Part shown: piece after piece, positions 45,269 through 55,610 of the stretch
Layout of the letters: each line of letters starts with the position of its first letter
Position numbering within the stretch: position 1 is the first letter of the stretch
NCBI GenBank assembly: GCA_026168805.1
Contig: JAPFDS010000010.1
Location: forward strand, 88,917 to 152,916
Origin: Caryophanales bacterium
Lineage (GTDB): Bacteria > Bacillota > Bacilli > Bacillales > Amphibacillaceae
DNA: 64,000 bases
Reading direction: 5' to 3'
Program-made: the position numbers and the translations under genes
Notes under the pieces: model-generated
The model's input: only the letters and a program-made list of their open reading frames with translations
Database searches by the model: none
What the model was told of the DNA's origin: nothing

Positions 45269-47404
45269 ATGAAAAAGAAATTTGCACCTTATATGTCGTC
45301 ACTTTTTAAAAGACGTACCAAATGGCTGGCGATTACGGTTTCTGTCTTGTTATTGGGATTGTTTTTCTTTCTCGTAACCATTGATAACATTCATACAGAA
45401 ACATATGATATTGAACGATTCGATCGTGCAAAACAAACCATTCGTTCACCGATTACCATTCAAAACGAACAGGAAACAGAACGAAAAATTCAAGAAACCG
45501 TTCAAGCGGTAGAAGATCGATATACCATTTCTGAGGAAGTAACAGAAGAACGTATTCAATATGTGGAAGAACTATTTGATGCACTTGATAAAATAGACGA
45601 AGAAGCGGCTGAGATCAAAAAAGAAAAGGACAAGGATGACGAGAGAGAACCGTATGATTACGTACTCGAAGTAAAACAAATCGTTTCTTCAGAGATAGCA
45701 AACGCCATTTCTGATCAAGTCATCCTATCCTTAAGCCAGTGGGACGAGGAAAACCGTCACAAACGAATGGATACGTTTATTGATGCGGTTGAAATGGTGA
45801 TGGAAAAAGGTGTCCGACCAGAAAATAAACAAAGCGCCATTTCCGTCATAGAAGAATCCTTAAAATACAGTGCTTTAGATGAAGATGAACAAAAATTAAT
45901 GATGGAACTAACGTCATTTGCGGTTGTTGAGAACTCATTTTTTGATCCGGAAAAAACGGAAGAAGCTCGCAAAACTTCAGCAAACAGTGTAGATCCAGTC
46001 GTTATAAGTGCTGGAGAGATCATTGTTCGGCAAGGGCAAATGATTACAAATGAAATCTATGAAGATTTAAAATTGGTCGGGCTATTAGATGCAGAGAGGA
46101 ACTTTTTCCCAGTCATTGGACTAGCTATTTTCATTCTTCTCTTATGTGGATTTATTATATATGAAATATATTGGTTAGATAAACGTTCACAAATGGATCA
46201 TCGAACGATTTTATCCATCTTATTTATCAGTATTATTGTTATATCATTGATGAAAATTGTTAGTTTATTTGCTTCCCAAGTGAATCAACTGTTTTTTGTT
46301 GTACCGATTGCAACAGGTGTGCTTTTATTAAAACAACTTATTCATGATCGATTAGCCATTGTTATGGCGATTGTTTATGCTCTTTTAGGTGCAGTTATAT
46401 TCAATGGAGAAATACCTGGTTCTTTAAATGTTGAAGCTGGTGTCTATTTCTTATTATCACAAATGGGTGCGATTATATTGTTATCCAATGTAAAAGATCG
46501 CCTATCCATTGTCCGTACAGGTTTAGGCATGGCACTGTTGAATGTTGTTATTATACTCGTATTTATATTTCTGACATTTGAAAAATATGCATTAGCAGAT
46601 ATGCTCGTTCATGCAGGCTACGGTATTGCATCAGCACTTCTTTCTGCAATATTAACATTAGGTCTATTGCCATTCTTTGAGACTGGTTTAGGTATTCTAT
46701 CAGATATTCGTCTGCTAACGTTATCAAATCCAAATCAACCATTGTTACGGAAACTATTAGTCGAAACACCTGGAACCTACCACCATTCAATTATGGTAGC
46801 AAACTTAAGTGAAACAGCTTGTGAGGCAATAGGAGCAAATGGATTGTTAGCTCGTGTGGGTGCTTATTATCATGATATTGGAAAAACAGTGCAACCGCAT
46901 TATTTTATCGAAAATCAATTGTCAACGACCAATCCACATGACGATTTACCACCAAGAGAAAGCGCAGAAATTATTATTAATCACCCGTATGACGGGGCAG
47001 ATATGTTGAAGAGACAGCGTATTCCAAAGGAAATCATTGATATTGCCATGCAACATCATGGAACAACTTTATTGAAGTTTTTCTATTATAAAGAAAAAGA
47101 ACTGGACCCAGATGTGGATGAAAATGATTTTCGTTATCCAGGGCCAAAGCCTCAAACAAAAGAAGCGGGTATTATTTGTATTTGTGACTCTGTTGAAGCG
47201 GCTGTACGGTCGTTGAAAGAGCCAACAGAAGAAAAAATTGATGACATTGTATCATCGATCATCAACGACCGCCTCATGGATGGTCAGCTGGATGAATGTC
47301 CATTAACGTTAAAAGAGCTGAAGAGCATTCGATTAGCCATATGTGAGACGCTCAAAGGAATTTTCCACTCACGTATCCAATATCCAACGAAAGAGGAGAA
47401 ATAA
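45269..47404 (+). CDS. pgpH: PgpH/YqfF, 7TM-HD cyclic-di-AMP phosphodiesterase
   Basis: 711 aa from ATG 45269 (GAGGTG six bases upstream; the frame opens at GTG 45260). A first membrane helix, a large extracytoplasmic 7TMR-HDED domain (about 45-270), a seven-helix membrane bundle, and a cytoplasmic HD domain (GTYHHSIMVANLSETACEAIGANGLLARVGAYYHDIGKTVQPHYF, later MQHHGTTLLKFFYY). Listeria PgpH and its homologues degrade c-di-AMP. Confidence 0.94.
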   Translation: MKKKFAPYMSSLFKRRTKWLAITVSVLLLGLFFFLVTIDNIHTETYDIERFDRAKQTIRSPITIQNEQETERKIQETVQAVEDRYTISEEVTEERIQYVEELFDALDKIDEEAAEIKKEKDKDDEREPYDYVLEVKQIVSSEIANAISDQVILSLSQWDEENRHKRMDTFIDAVEMVMEKGVRPENKQSAISVIEESLKYSALDEDEQKLMMELTSFAVVENSFFDPEKTEEARKTSANSVDPVVISAGEIIVRQGQMITNEIYEDLKLVGLLDAERNFFPVIGLAIFILLLCGFIIYEIYWLDKRSQMDHRTILSILFISIIVISLMKIVSLFASQVNQLFFVVPIATGVLLLKQLIHDRLAIVMAIVYALLGAVIFNGEIPGSLNVEAGVYFLLSQMGAIILLSNVKDRLSIVRTGLGMALLNVVIILVFIFLTFEKYALADMLVHAGYGIASALLSAILTLGLLPFFETGLGILSDIRLLTLSNPNQPLLRKLLVETPGTYHHSIMVANLSETACEAIGANGLLARVGAYYHDIGKTVQPHYFIENQLSTTNPHDDLPPRESAEIIINHPYDGADMLKRQRIPKEIIDIAMQHHGTTLLKFFYYKEKELDPDVDENDFRYPGPKPQTKEAGIICICDSVEAAVRSLKEPTEEKIDDIVSSIINDRLMDGQLDECPLTLKELKSIRLAICETLKGIFHSRIQYPTKEEK

Positions 47405-47872
47405 ATGCACATTGAGCTAGTTGATGAAGAACAACATTTAACAGAAAAACACGTACAATTAATCCTAGATTTAGTAGAGTTCGCTGGTGATATCGAGCGG
47501 ACACCGGAAAATAGTGAGGTATCGATCACCATTGTTGGGGATGATGAGATCCAAAAGGTCAATGCGATGTATCGAGGCATTGACAAGCCAACCGATGTCA
47601 TTTCGTTTGAAATGCAAGATGGCATAGAGGATTTGCCCCAAGATGTTCAAGAACAATTAGGCAGCGTATTAGGAGACATCTTGGTGTCCATTGACCGAGC
47701 GAAGGAACAAGCAAAAGATTACAATCACTCTGTTGAAAGAGAGGTTGGATTTCTCGTCGTTCATGGGTTTTTACATCTACTTGGATACACACATGATACC
47801 GAAGAAGATGAACAAATAATGTTCGACAAACAAAAAGAAATCCTTCATCAATATGGACTCAAAAGAGAGTAA
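47405..47872 (+). CDS. ybeY: YbeY, rRNA maturation endonuclease
   Basis: 155 aa. The zinc motif reads HGFLHLLGYTHD: the three histidines of HGxLHLxGYDH are kept, while the aspartate before the last one is threonine. It acts in 16S rRNA 3' processing. It starts directly after pgpH and overlaps dgkA by 20 bp. Confidence 0.95.
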   Translation: MHIELVDEEQHLTEKHVQLILDLVEFAGDIERTPENSEVSITIVGDDEIQKVNAMYRGIDKPTDVISFEMQDGIEDLPQDVQEQLGSVLGDILVSIDRAKEQAKDYNHSVEREVGFLVVHGFLHLLGYTHDTEEDEQIMFDKQKEILHQYGLKRE

Positions 47873-48221
47873 AAACAAGATTGGTTTTACGTACGCTATT
47901 CAAGGAATTACATACGTATGGAAGCACGAGCGCAATTTCCGTTTGCACATCTTAGCACTACTACTTGTGATAGTCGCAGGATTCATAGCACGTGTGTCAG
48001 CAATTGAATGGATGTTCATATGTCTCGTAAGTGGACTCGTGCTCGCAACTGAAATGATCAATAGTGCACTGGAATTAATGATTGACTATTTAAAACCAGC
48101 CATTCATCCGAGTGCTAAAGCGATTAAAGATATTGCAGCGGGATCAGTGCTTATATCTGCACTTCTAGCTATTGTTGTTGGAAGTATTATCTTTATACCA
48201 AAAGTAATGGACGTTTTATAA
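47853..48221 (+). CDS. dgkA: Undecaprenol kinase (DgkA family)
   Basis: 122 aa with three membrane helices; family motifs ERNFRLH and the glutamates of LATEMINSALELMIDYL, then HPSAKAIKDIAAGSVL. Gram-positive DgkA phosphorylates undecaprenol and recycles the cell-wall lipid carrier. In B. subtilis cdd follows; here a repeat element does. Confidence 0.95.
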   Translation: MDSKESKNKIGFTYAIQGITYVWKHERNFRLHILALLLVIVAGFIARVSAIEWMFICLVSGLVLATEMINSALELMIDYLKPAIHPSAKAIKDIAAGSVLISALLAIVVGSIIFIPKVMDVL

Positions 48222-48372
48222 GAGTTTGGGACAAATCAAAGTTGCATCTACCTTAATACGAATAACATTCTAATGTAGCGTTAGCGAAGTATATTTCCGA
48301 AGCGGGTAATTCTACTTGTTACATTAGAATGTTCGTATTTGGGATCACTTTAAATCTTTTATCCCAAGCTCT
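48221..48372. repeat. Inverted-repeat element family 2, short copy
   Basis: The ends AGAGTTTGGGA and TCCCAAGCTCT are inverted. Inside them, AATACGAATAACATTCTAATGTA is mirrored by TACATTAGAATG..TTCGTATT. It starts at the dgkA stop codon and is followed by TTTATTTTC, so it could also act as a terminator. Its left arm recurs at 63828. No ORF. Confidence 0.9.
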
Positions 48373-48502
48373 TTTATTTTCTTAGAACATCCAAAAGGTT
48401 GTATAATTGTAAGATGTTTTTAAAGGTTTTGTCGAAAGTATGAAAAACCCTATTATTTGTAGTATGATTGCAGTAAGAAATCAACGTCGTGGAGGAAGAA
48501 AA

Positions 48503-49405
48503 ATGGCAAACACATTTCATTCAGGATTTATAGCAATTATTGGTAGACCAAACGTAGGAAAGTCAACATTCATGAATCGAGTAGTAGGCCAAAAGATTGC
48601 TATTACGAGTGATAAACCGCAAACAACAAGAAATAAAATTCAAGGAGTATATACAACAGATGACTATCAAATGGTGTTCATCGATACTCCAGGGATTCAT
48701 AAACCAAAACATAAACTAGGTTCATTTATGGTCCAAACTTCAGAAAACACATTAAATGAAGTGGACGCCATTATATTCATGATAAATGCTCAAGAAGGCT
48801 TTGGACGAGGTGATCAATTTATCATTGATCTGTTAAAAAACGTTCGTCGTCCCGTCTACTTAGTCATTAACAAGGTTGACCTCATAGAAAAGGACGCGAT
48901 TTTTTCTTTAATCGATCAGTATCAATCTTTGTATGCATTTACTGAAATTGTTCCGATATCGGCGTTAGAAGGTAATAATGTACAACATTTGCTTTCATTA
49001 CTCGAAAATGAACTAGAAGAAGGTCCGCAATTTTATCCAGATGAATTCGTCACCGATCATCCGGAGAGATTTATTATGGCTGAGCTTATTCGCGAAAAAG
49101 TTCTAAGATTAACAAAAGAAGAAATACCCCATTCGGTAGCCGTTAATATCGAACATATAGAGCGCAAGAATGATCAGACAGTCGTCATTCAAGCATCGAT
49201 TATTACCGAAAGAGGATCACAAAAAGGTATTTTAATTGGAAAAAAAGGAAGTATGCTTAAAAACATTGGGAAAGAAGCTCGGAAAGACATTGAACATATT
49301 TTAGGTTCTCACGTATATCTAGAACTATGGGTCAAAGTTAAACCTGGTTGGAGAAATGATCAACGCCAATTACACGAACTTGGCTTCCAACGAGATGAGT
49401 ACTAA
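48503..49405 (+). CDS. era: Era, GTPase of 30S ribosome maturation
   Basis: 300 aa from ATG 48503 with GGAGGAAG upstream (the frame extends to 48440). G1 [11 protein letters not shown]3 [14 protein letters not shown]4 NKVDL, and a C-terminal KH domain ([29 protein letters not shown]). The family end [20 protein letters not shown] is present. Confidence 0.97.
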   Translation: MANTFHSGFIAIIGRPNVGKSTFMNRVVGQKIAITSDKPQTTRNKIQGVYTTDDYQMVFIDTPGIHKPKHKLGSFMVQTSENTLNEVDAIIFMINAQEGFGRGDQFIIDLLKNVRRPVYLVINKVDLIEKDAIFSLIDQYQSLYAFTEIVPISALEGNNVQHLLSLLENELEEGPQFYPDEFVTDHPERFIMAELIREKVLRLTKEEIPHSVAVNIEHIERKNDQTVVIQASIITERGSQKGILIGKKGSMLKNIGKEARKDIEHILGSHVYLELWVKVKPGWRNDQRQLHELGFQRDEY

Positions 49406-49500
49406 GCAGCACTTGGAAATATTTTATACTTATGAATTTCACGACGCAGGTCACTCTATACGTATAAGGTTATTTTAACAAACAGAAAGGTGTGGTTCTT

Positions 49501-49653
49501 GTGATTGACTTAACATGGAAGATGTTTAGCGAAACAGGGAACATTGGAGCCTATTTATTGTTAAAAGAATTAGAGTTGGATGAAATTAATAGTGAAGAAG
49601 ACAATTATAATGAACAACCAAGTAAGACTTCAGCTGATGTGCCTATGTACTAG
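49501..49653 (+). CDS. yqzL: YqzL-like small protein
   Basis: 50 aa from GTG 49501 (AAAGGTGTGG upstream). The start MIDLTWKMFSETGNIGAYLLLKELE matches the conserved start of B. subtilis YqzL. The C-terminal half is acidic and longer. It sits between era and recO as in Bacillus. The function is unknown. Confidence 0.85.
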   Translation: MIDLTWKMFSETGNIGAYLLLKELELDEINSEEDNYNEQPSKTSADVPMY

Positions 49654-49671
49654 AATAGGAAGGCGATAATT

Positions 49672-50427
49672 GTGTTAGAAAAATTGCAAGGAGTCGTTAT
49701 TAGAACACAAGATTATAAAGAAACACATAAAATCATTACTATTTTTAGTGATAAATTGGGAAAAATTTCTGCTTTAGCACGAGGAGCAAAGAAACCTAAA
49801 AGTCGAATGGCTGCGGCCACGCAGCCGTTCATCTATGCAGAGTATCTTGTGTATGTTGGTAAAGGCAGTGGTCTAGGAACCATTCAACAAGCATCTATTA
49901 ACCATTCGATGCGTCAAATACGAGAAGATATCGAAAAGAATGCATACGCATCGTATGTATTAGAATTAACAGATAAGATTGCCGAACAAAAGAAGCCATT
50001 CCCATACATATATAATGAGCTTTATCATACATTAAAATGGATCGCAGAGCGTGATGAATACGTTATTCCTGCCATGATGTATGAATTAAAGTTATATGAT
50101 ATTGGAGGATTTGCTCCGGTATTAAACAAGTGTGTCAGTTGTGGAAGTACACAGCTTCCTTATTACTTCTCCGTCACTCAAGGTGGAGTATTATGTAATA
50201 CATGCAGCTCGCGCGATCCACACTGTGTGATGTTACAAGGAAAACTTGCACAGATCTTACATGCATTTCAGCAAGTGAGTATTGAGCAAATTGGGAACAT
50301 ATCGCTTAAAGATCAAAACAAAGATTTATTTAGAATGTTATTAGACGCATATTATGACTCTTACGGAAGTTATCCAATTAAAACGAAACGATTCATTCGT
50401 CAATTAAATGAACTTACACGAGAATAA
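49672..50427 (+). CDS. recO: RecO, recombination mediator
   Basis: 251 aa from GTG 49672. N-terminal OB fold (GVVIRTQDYKETHKIITIFSDKLGKISALARGAKKPKS), helical domain, and a four-cysteine zinc finger (CVSCGSTQLPYYFSVTQGGVLCNTC). It loads RecA with RecR. Confidence 0.96.
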   Translation: MLEKLQGVVIRTQDYKETHKIITIFSDKLGKISALARGAKKPKSRMAAATQPFIYAEYLVYVGKGSGLGTIQQASINHSMRQIREDIEKNAYASYVLELTDKIAEQKKPFPYIYNELYHTLKWIAERDEYVIPAMMYELKLYDIGGFAPVLNKCVSCGSTQLPYYFSVTQGGVLCNTCSSRDPHCVMLQGKLAQILHAFQQVSIEQIGNISLKDQNKDLFRMLLDAYYDSYGSYPIKTKRFIRQLNELTRE

Positions 50428-50444
50428 ATAGTTGACGATATAGG

Positions 50445-50672
50445 AAACAGTCATGTATGATAAGAGAAATATCGATTGCGAAGAATGAGAACAACCTACA
50501 TGTGCTAGAAAGAGCGATTTCAGGATGGTGAAAGCTGAAAATAAAAGTAGGGAAGGCACTCAGGAGCAAAGAACATGCAAAGTGGCTTATCATATAAGCA
50601 ATTAGGGTGGAACCGCGGGAATAAAAACTCGTCCCTATGCCGCATCAAAGGCATAGAGACGGGTTTATTTTG
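50445..50672 (+). promoter_or_regulatory. T-box riboswitch (glycine) in the glyQS leader
   Basis: The T-box sequence AGGGTGGAACCGCGGG lies at about 50605-50620. It is followed by the terminator stem AAACTCGTCCCTATGCC / GGCATAGAGACGGGTTT and TTTTGTTTT (about 50627-50672). A candidate specifier codon GGC (Gly) is at 50554-50556, in the context GAAGGCACTC before GGAGC. Uncharged tRNA-Gly should permit read-through into glyQ. The 5' boundary is approximate. Confidence 0.9.
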
Positions 50673-50689
50673 TTTTGGAGGGAAAATAT

Positions 50690-51571
50690 ATGAATATACA
50701 ACAAATGATTTTAACACTTCAATCGTATTGGTCATCACATGAATGTATTTTAATGCAAGCGTATGACGTGGAAAAAGGAGCAGGGACCATGTCTCCAATG
50801 ACTTTACTGCGAAGTCTTGGTCCTGAACCATGGAATGTAGCATATGTCGAACCGTCAAGAAGACCAGATGATGGAAGGTATGGGGATAACCCAAATCGTT
50901 TATACCAACACCATCAATTTCAAGTCGTCATGAAACCATCTCCAGATAATATTCAAGAACTATACTTAGAGTCACTCGTACAATTAGGCATTGATCCTAA
51001 GAAACACGATATTCGCTTTGTAGAAGACAACTGGGAAAACCCAACGCTCGGAGCAGCTGGTTTAGGTTGGGAAGTGTGGTTAGACGGAATGGAAATTACT
51101 CAATTCACATATTTTCAACAAATTGGTGGACTGGAAGCGAGCCCAGTTTCCGTTGAATTAACATATGGTATTGAGCGACTGGCATCTTATATCCAACAAA
51201 AAGATAATGTGTTTGATTTAGAATGGACAGATGGAGTAACTGTATCAGATATTTTCTTACAGCCAGAAATCGAACATTCTACGTATGCATTTGAAACGTC
51301 AAACACGAAGATGTTATTTGAACTATTTACATTATATGAGAAAGAAGCAGCCGCTACGATGGAAAAAGGGCTCGTATTCCCAGCATATGACTATGTATTA
51401 AAGTGCTCGCACACCTTTAACTTATTAGATGCAAAAGGGGTTATATCTGTCACGGAACGAACAGGATACATTCGAAGAGTGCGTAATTTAGCCCGCTCGA
51501 TTGCCAAAAAATATGTAGAAGAAAGAGAACGTTTAGGCTTTCCGATGTTGAAAGAGGAGGTAAACGAATGA
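50690..51571 (+). CDS. glyQ: Glycyl-tRNA synthetase alpha subunit
   Basis: 293 aa from ATG 50690 (GGAGGG upstream). Class II catalytic core: [68 protein letters not shown] and YGIERLASY. The alpha subunit of the alpha2-beta2 enzyme activates glycine. Controlled by the T-box upstream; overlaps glyS by four bases. Confidence 0.97.
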   Translation: MNIQQMILTLQSYWSSHECILMQAYDVEKGAGTMSPMTLLRSLGPEPWNVAYVEPSRRPDDGRYGDNPNRLYQHHQFQVVMKPSPDNIQELYLESLVQLGIDPKKHDIRFVEDNWENPTLGAAGLGWEVWLDGMEITQFTYFQQIGGLEASPVSVELTYGIERLASYIQQKDNVFDLEWTDGVTVSDIFLQPEIEHSTYAFETSNTKMLFELFTLYEKEAAATMEKGLVFPAYDYVLKCSHTFNLLDAKGVISVTERTGYIRRVRNLARSIAKKYVEERERLGFPMLKEEVNE

Positions 51572-53637
51572 AACAGACAATCTTATTTGAAATAGGAGTA
51601 GAAGAACTCCCTGCACGTTTTATCTATGCAGCTGAAAAACAGTTATTTAAAAAAACAGAAGAGTGGTTTAATGATATGCGACTGTCGCATGAGCATATCC
51701 AAACATTTTCAACACCTCGAAGATTATCCGTGCGTATTGAAGAAGTGGCATCCACACAAACAACGGTCCAAGAGGAAGTGAGAGGACCAGCATTATCCAT
51801 CGCAAAACAGGATGGTGAATGGACAAAAGCAGCCATAGGATTTACCAAAGGCCAAGGTAAAACAGTCGAAGATATTTATACAAAAGATGTAAAAGACACC
51901 ACCTATATTTTTGTGGAGAAAGTTACCGAAGGAAAAGAAACAAAAGACTTACTTCCTTCCTTTAAAGAAGTGATTACATCGTTAACCTTTCCGCAACAAA
52001 TGCATTGGGGGAGTGAATCTTTTTCTTTTGCACGTCCCGTTCGTTGGCTCGTGGCTCTGTATGGGGAAGAAGTTATTCCATTTTCGATTGCAGGTGTACA
52101 CACATCAAATCAAACGAGAGGCCATCGTTTTCTAGGAGAAGACGTTACCTTATCAAGCCCAGCTGATTATGAACATGTGCTCCAAGAAAACTATGTACTC
52201 GTCGATCCAAAAGATCGTACACATCGAATTACTGAAGGCATTCAAGCGATTGAAAAAGAAAACAATTTCGAAGTGATCGTTGAAGATGCATTATTGGAGG
52301 AAGTGACAAATTTAGTCGAATATCCAACCGTTTTTGCTGGAACGTATGAAGAGGAATTTTTAAATTTACCATCTGAAGTACTGATTACTTCAATGCAGGA
52401 ACACCAAAGATACTTCCCAGTTCAAAAAGATGGTCAGTTACTTCCGTATTTTATTGGAGTTCGAAATGGGGATGCTCATTACTTAGATAACGTTGTTGCA
52501 GGAAATGAAAAAGTACTGCATGCGCGGTTGTCCGATGGAGAATTCTTCTATGAAGAAGACCAGAACAAAACGATTGATGCCTATAATGAACAGTTAAAAT
52601 CGATTGTATTTCATGATCGATTAGGTACGGTTCATGAAAAGATCGAACGCGTGCAAAAAATAGCAAAAGAAATTGCTGTGAAAATTGGTGTTGACGATGC
52701 AACCCTTCAAGATATTGAACGCACAGCATCTATTTGTAAGTTCGATTTACCTACATTAATGGTGAATGAATTTCCAGAGCTACAAGGAGTTATGGGTGAA
52801 AAATACGCTCGTCTAGCAAATGAAAAAGATGCTGTCGCTATCGGGATTAGAGAGCATTATTTACCACTCCATGCAAACGGAACCTTGCCAGAATCAGATG
52901 TCGGCTCCATTGTAAGTGTTGCGGATAAATTAGACACCATTGTAGCTTGTATATCTGTAGGCTTAATACCAACAGGCTCAAGTGACCCTTATGGATTACG
53001 ACGTCAATCGATTGGTGTGTTACGTATCATTCATGCAAATAATTGGAAGACACCAATTGAATCACTCGTTCAAATTGCTCAAGAAAGTATTGCAGCTCAA
53101 GGCATCGAGATGACAACAGATATCTCTAATATAAGAGAGTTTATTCGCATGAGAGCATCGTACGTTATGCGTGAACTAGGAATTGCCCAAGACGTGATCG
53201 AATCCGTTCTCTCTCAAGATATAGGTGTCTTTTCGTATCAACTGCAAAAAGCAAAAGAACTATTCAACATGCGAAATGATGCATCGTATAAAAAGGCCCA
53301 AGAAGCATTTACAAGAGTGTTAAACATCGAGAAACAAACTAAAACTGGCGACATTCAAACCGATTTATTTGAAACAGACTCAGAACGAACGCTGTATGAG
53401 CAATTTATTAACATTCGAGATCAGTTCTCAGATGCGGACCAACAGTTTGCAGCAAAGAAAGCTTTAGATGCACTTACAAAGCTGGCACAACCCATTGAAG
53501 CGTTTTTCGAACACAATATGGTCATGACCGATGACGAGCGCGTGCGATCCAACCGGTTAGCTTTATTAGCTGCACTGGCAAAGCTGATCCGTTCATATGC
53601 AGATATCGACAAAATTGAATGGAAACAAACATTTTAA
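51568..53637 (+). CDS. glyS: Glycyl-tRNA synthetase beta subunit
   Basis: 689 aa. N-terminus [14 protein letters not shown], then [11 protein letters not shown] and the HD-like region with [36 protein letters not shown] and the C-terminal anticodon-binding part with [25 protein letters not shown] complete it. It supplies tRNA binding to the alpha subunit. Confidence 0.97.
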   Translation: MKQTILFEIGVEELPARFIYAAEKQLFKKTEEWFNDMRLSHEHIQTFSTPRRLSVRIEEVASTQTTVQEEVRGPALSIAKQDGEWTKAAIGFTKGQGKTVEDIYTKDVKDTTYIFVEKVTEGKETKDLLPSFKEVITSLTFPQQMHWGSESFSFARPVRWLVALYGEEVIPFSIAGVHTSNQTRGHRFLGEDVTLSSPADYEHVLQENYVLVDPKDRTHRITEGIQAIEKENNFEVIVEDALLEEVTNLVEYPTVFAGTYEEEFLNLPSEVLITSMQEHQRYFPVQKDGQLLPYFIGVRNGDAHYLDNVVAGNEKVLHARLSDGEFFYEEDQNKTIDAYNEQLKSIVFHDRLGTVHEKIERVQKIAKEIAVKIGVDDATLQDIERTASICKFDLPTLMVNEFPELQGVMGEKYARLANEKDAVAIGIREHYLPLHANGTLPESDVGSIVSVADKLDTIVACISVGLIPTGSSDPYGLRRQSIGVLRIIHANNWKTPIESLVQIAQESIAAQGIEMTTDISNIREFIRMRASYVMRELGIAQDVIESVLSQDIGVFSYQLQKAKELFNMRNDASYKKAQEAFTRVLNIEKQTKTGDIQTDLFETDSERTLYEQFINIRDQFSDADQQFAAKKALDALTKLAQPIEAFFEHNMVMTDDERVRSNRLALLAALAKLIRSYADIDKIEWKQTF

Positions 53638-53726
53638 AATATTGTATGACATAATCTTGTGTTTAAGCCTATATAGTCTATAATAAATATATAATAGTAT
53701 GACACATTGATGTAGGCGGTGAAGAA

Positions 53727-54356
53727 GTGGAATTATCAGACCGACAAGAGAAAATTATCGACATTGTAAAAAATGATGGCCCCATTACCGGTGAAAAAAT
53801 TGCAGCTCAACTAGAACTCACCCGCGCGACACTTCGGCCTGATTTAGCGATCTTGACAATGGCCGGGTTTTTAGATGCTCGCCCACGAGTGGGTTATTTC
53901 TTTACAGGAAAAACAGGAACAGAGTTACTGACTGAACAACTTCAAAAATTTAAAATAAAAGATTACTATGCAGTGCCAATTGTTATGAAGGAAGAAGCTT
54001 CCGTATACGATGCTATTTCAACGATGTTTTTAGAAGATGTTGGCACGTTATTCGTTGTAGATGAGCATGCTTGTTTGACAGGAGTTTTATCACGTAAAGA
54101 CTTGCTTCGAGCCAGTATGGGCAATCAAGATTTAACCGACATTCCTGTTCACATCATTATGACACGTATGCCTAATATAACTGTATGCAAGCGTGAAGAA
54201 TCATTAATGAGTGCAGCAAAAAAACTCATCGATAAACAAATCGACGGTCTTCCAGTTGTAAAAGAAGCGGACCATGGTCTTGAAATCGTCGGTAGAATAA
54301 CAAAAACAACTATGACAAGAGTGTTGGTCGAATTAGCAATGAATGAACAAGTGTGA
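53727..54356 (+). CDS. ccpN: CcpN-like transcriptional repressor with CBS domains
   Basis: 209 aa. N-terminal helix-turn-helix (ELSDRQEKIIDIVKNDGPITGEKIAAQLELTRATLRPDLAILTMAGFLDARPRVGYF) and two CBS domains, which bind adenine nucleotides. CcpN represses gluconeogenic genes (gapB, pckA) on glycolytic carbon in B. subtilis. Paired with yqfL, as there. Confidence 0.93.
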   Translation: MELSDRQEKIIDIVKNDGPITGEKIAAQLELTRATLRPDLAILTMAGFLDARPRVGYFFTGKTGTELLTEQLQKFKIKDYYAVPIVMKEEASVYDAISTMFLEDVGTLFVVDEHACLTGVLSRKDLLRASMGNQDLTDIPVHIIMTRMPNITVCKREESLMSAAKKLIDKQIDGLPVVKEADHGLEIVGRITKTTMTRVLVELAMNEQV

Positions 54357-54379
54357 TGAGTTGAAAGGGGGAAGTGCAC

Positions 54380-55180
54380 ATGAAACCTCACGTGTACGTA
54401 CTATCTGATTCCGTTGGGGAGACGGCCGAACTTGTAATCAAAGCTGGCTTAAGCCAATTTAATAATGCTGAATACGTTACCCGTCGTGTACCATATGTAG
54501 AAGATGAAGAAACGATTGATGAAGCTATTCAACTAGCGATTGAAAATAATGGTATGATCGGTTTTACGCTTGTTGATCCAGTCCTTCGAGATTACGTAAA
54601 CAAAGAAGCAAAGCAAGCAGGCGTCGAAGCTATTGACATTATGGGGCCGATGATTCAATCCATGGAACGGTCATTCGGTCGCTCGCCAAGACTTGAACCA
54701 GGACTTGTTCATACATTGGATGAAGATTACTTCAAACGTGTCGAAGCCATCGAGTTTGCGGTGAAGTATGATGACGGTCGGGATTCTAGAGGCATAAAAC
54801 GAGCAGACATTGTTTTAATTGGCGTATCTCGTACGTCAAAAACGCCACTCTCACAATTCTTAGCCTTAAAAAGGTTAAAGGTAGCCAATGTCCCAATCGT
54901 TCCTGAGGTAGACCCACCTGAAGAACTGTTTGAAGTCGACCCTAAAAAATGTATTGGGTTGCGTATTAATTCTGAAAAACTAAACAGCATTCGAAGAGAA
55001 CGCTTGAAATCGTTAGGGTTAGGAGATCAAGCTACATATGCAAATATTCAACGTATTCATGAAGAACTCGAATACTTTGACCAATTGGTACAAAAAATAA
55101 ATTGTGAAGTAATTGATGTATCACATAAAGCGGTAGAAGAAACAGCAAACGTCATTTTACAATTGTGCAGAAAGAAATAA
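54380..55180 (+). CDS. yqfL: Pyruvate, phosphate dikinase/PEP synthase regulatory protein (DUF299, YqfL)
   Basis: 266 aa from ATG 54380 (GGGGG eight bases upstream; GTG 54374 is too close). [21 protein letters not shown], the P-loop-like [15 protein letters not shown], and [15 protein letters not shown] are the family marks. Members act as bifunctional kinase/phosphorylase on PPDK; in B. subtilis YqfL modulates CcpN activity. Next to ccpN. Confidence 0.93.
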   Translation: MKPHVYVLSDSVGETAELVIKAGLSQFNNAEYVTRRVPYVEDEETIDEAIQLAIENNGMIGFTLVDPVLRDYVNKEAKQAGVEAIDIMGPMIQSMERSFGRSPRLEPGLVHTLDEDYFKRVEAIEFAVKYDDGRDSRGIKRADIVLIGVSRTSKTPLSQFLALKRLKVANVPIVPEVDPPEELFEVDPKKCIGLRINSEKLNSIRRERLKSLGLGDQATYANIQRIHEELEYFDQLVQKINCEVIDVSHKAVEETANVILQLCRKK

Positions 55181-55190
55181 TGAACCATCT

Positions 55191-55237
55191 AATAAAAGAA
55201 GCTATTAACGATCGATTAAATAGCTTCTTTTATTTTT
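55191..55237 (+). terminator. Terminator after yqfL
   Basis: AATAAAAGAAGCTATT and AATAGCTTCTTTTATT form a 16-bp stem, followed by TTT. Confidence 0.88.
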
Positions 55238-55500
55238 GTGTGTTCCATGGATGGATTTGTTTATAAAATGTATTCCAGGAATAAAAAGTATAAATGAAGC
55301 ATAAAACTAGCTATCTATCGATATTTTGCTTATAATGAATACTTGCGTAAACATTTATCTAATATTTGATACATCTTGTCTATTTACTGATAGAAAAGCA
55401 AAGTAAACTATAATTAAAGGATAATGCATAGGGAGTATAGAATACTAGCCTAAGACATCCGTTTTAAAATCGTTTTAAAATAAAAAATTACGCATACCTC

Positions 55501-55529
55501 TTAAATAATATGACAAACAATGCTATAAT
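55501..55529 (+). promoter_or_regulatory. Promoter candidate for dnaG-sigA
   Basis: -35 TTAAAT (55501-55506), 17 bases, -10 TATAAT (55524-55529). Confidence 0.65.
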
Positions 55530-55610
55530 CTAAAGTTCCTGTCGAATCATGCAGGATTTTGTATGTCGAGTCTAGAATACTATAGTATGAGAAAAGAAAA
55601 TGGTGGTTAC

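Larger units (their letters stand above)
55181..55610. other. Intergenic region between yqfL and dnaG
   Basis: It holds the yqfL terminator and the dnaG promoter described separately. The ~260 bp between them are AT-rich with no ORF. yqxD, which stands here in B. subtilis, is missing. Confidence 0.6.
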
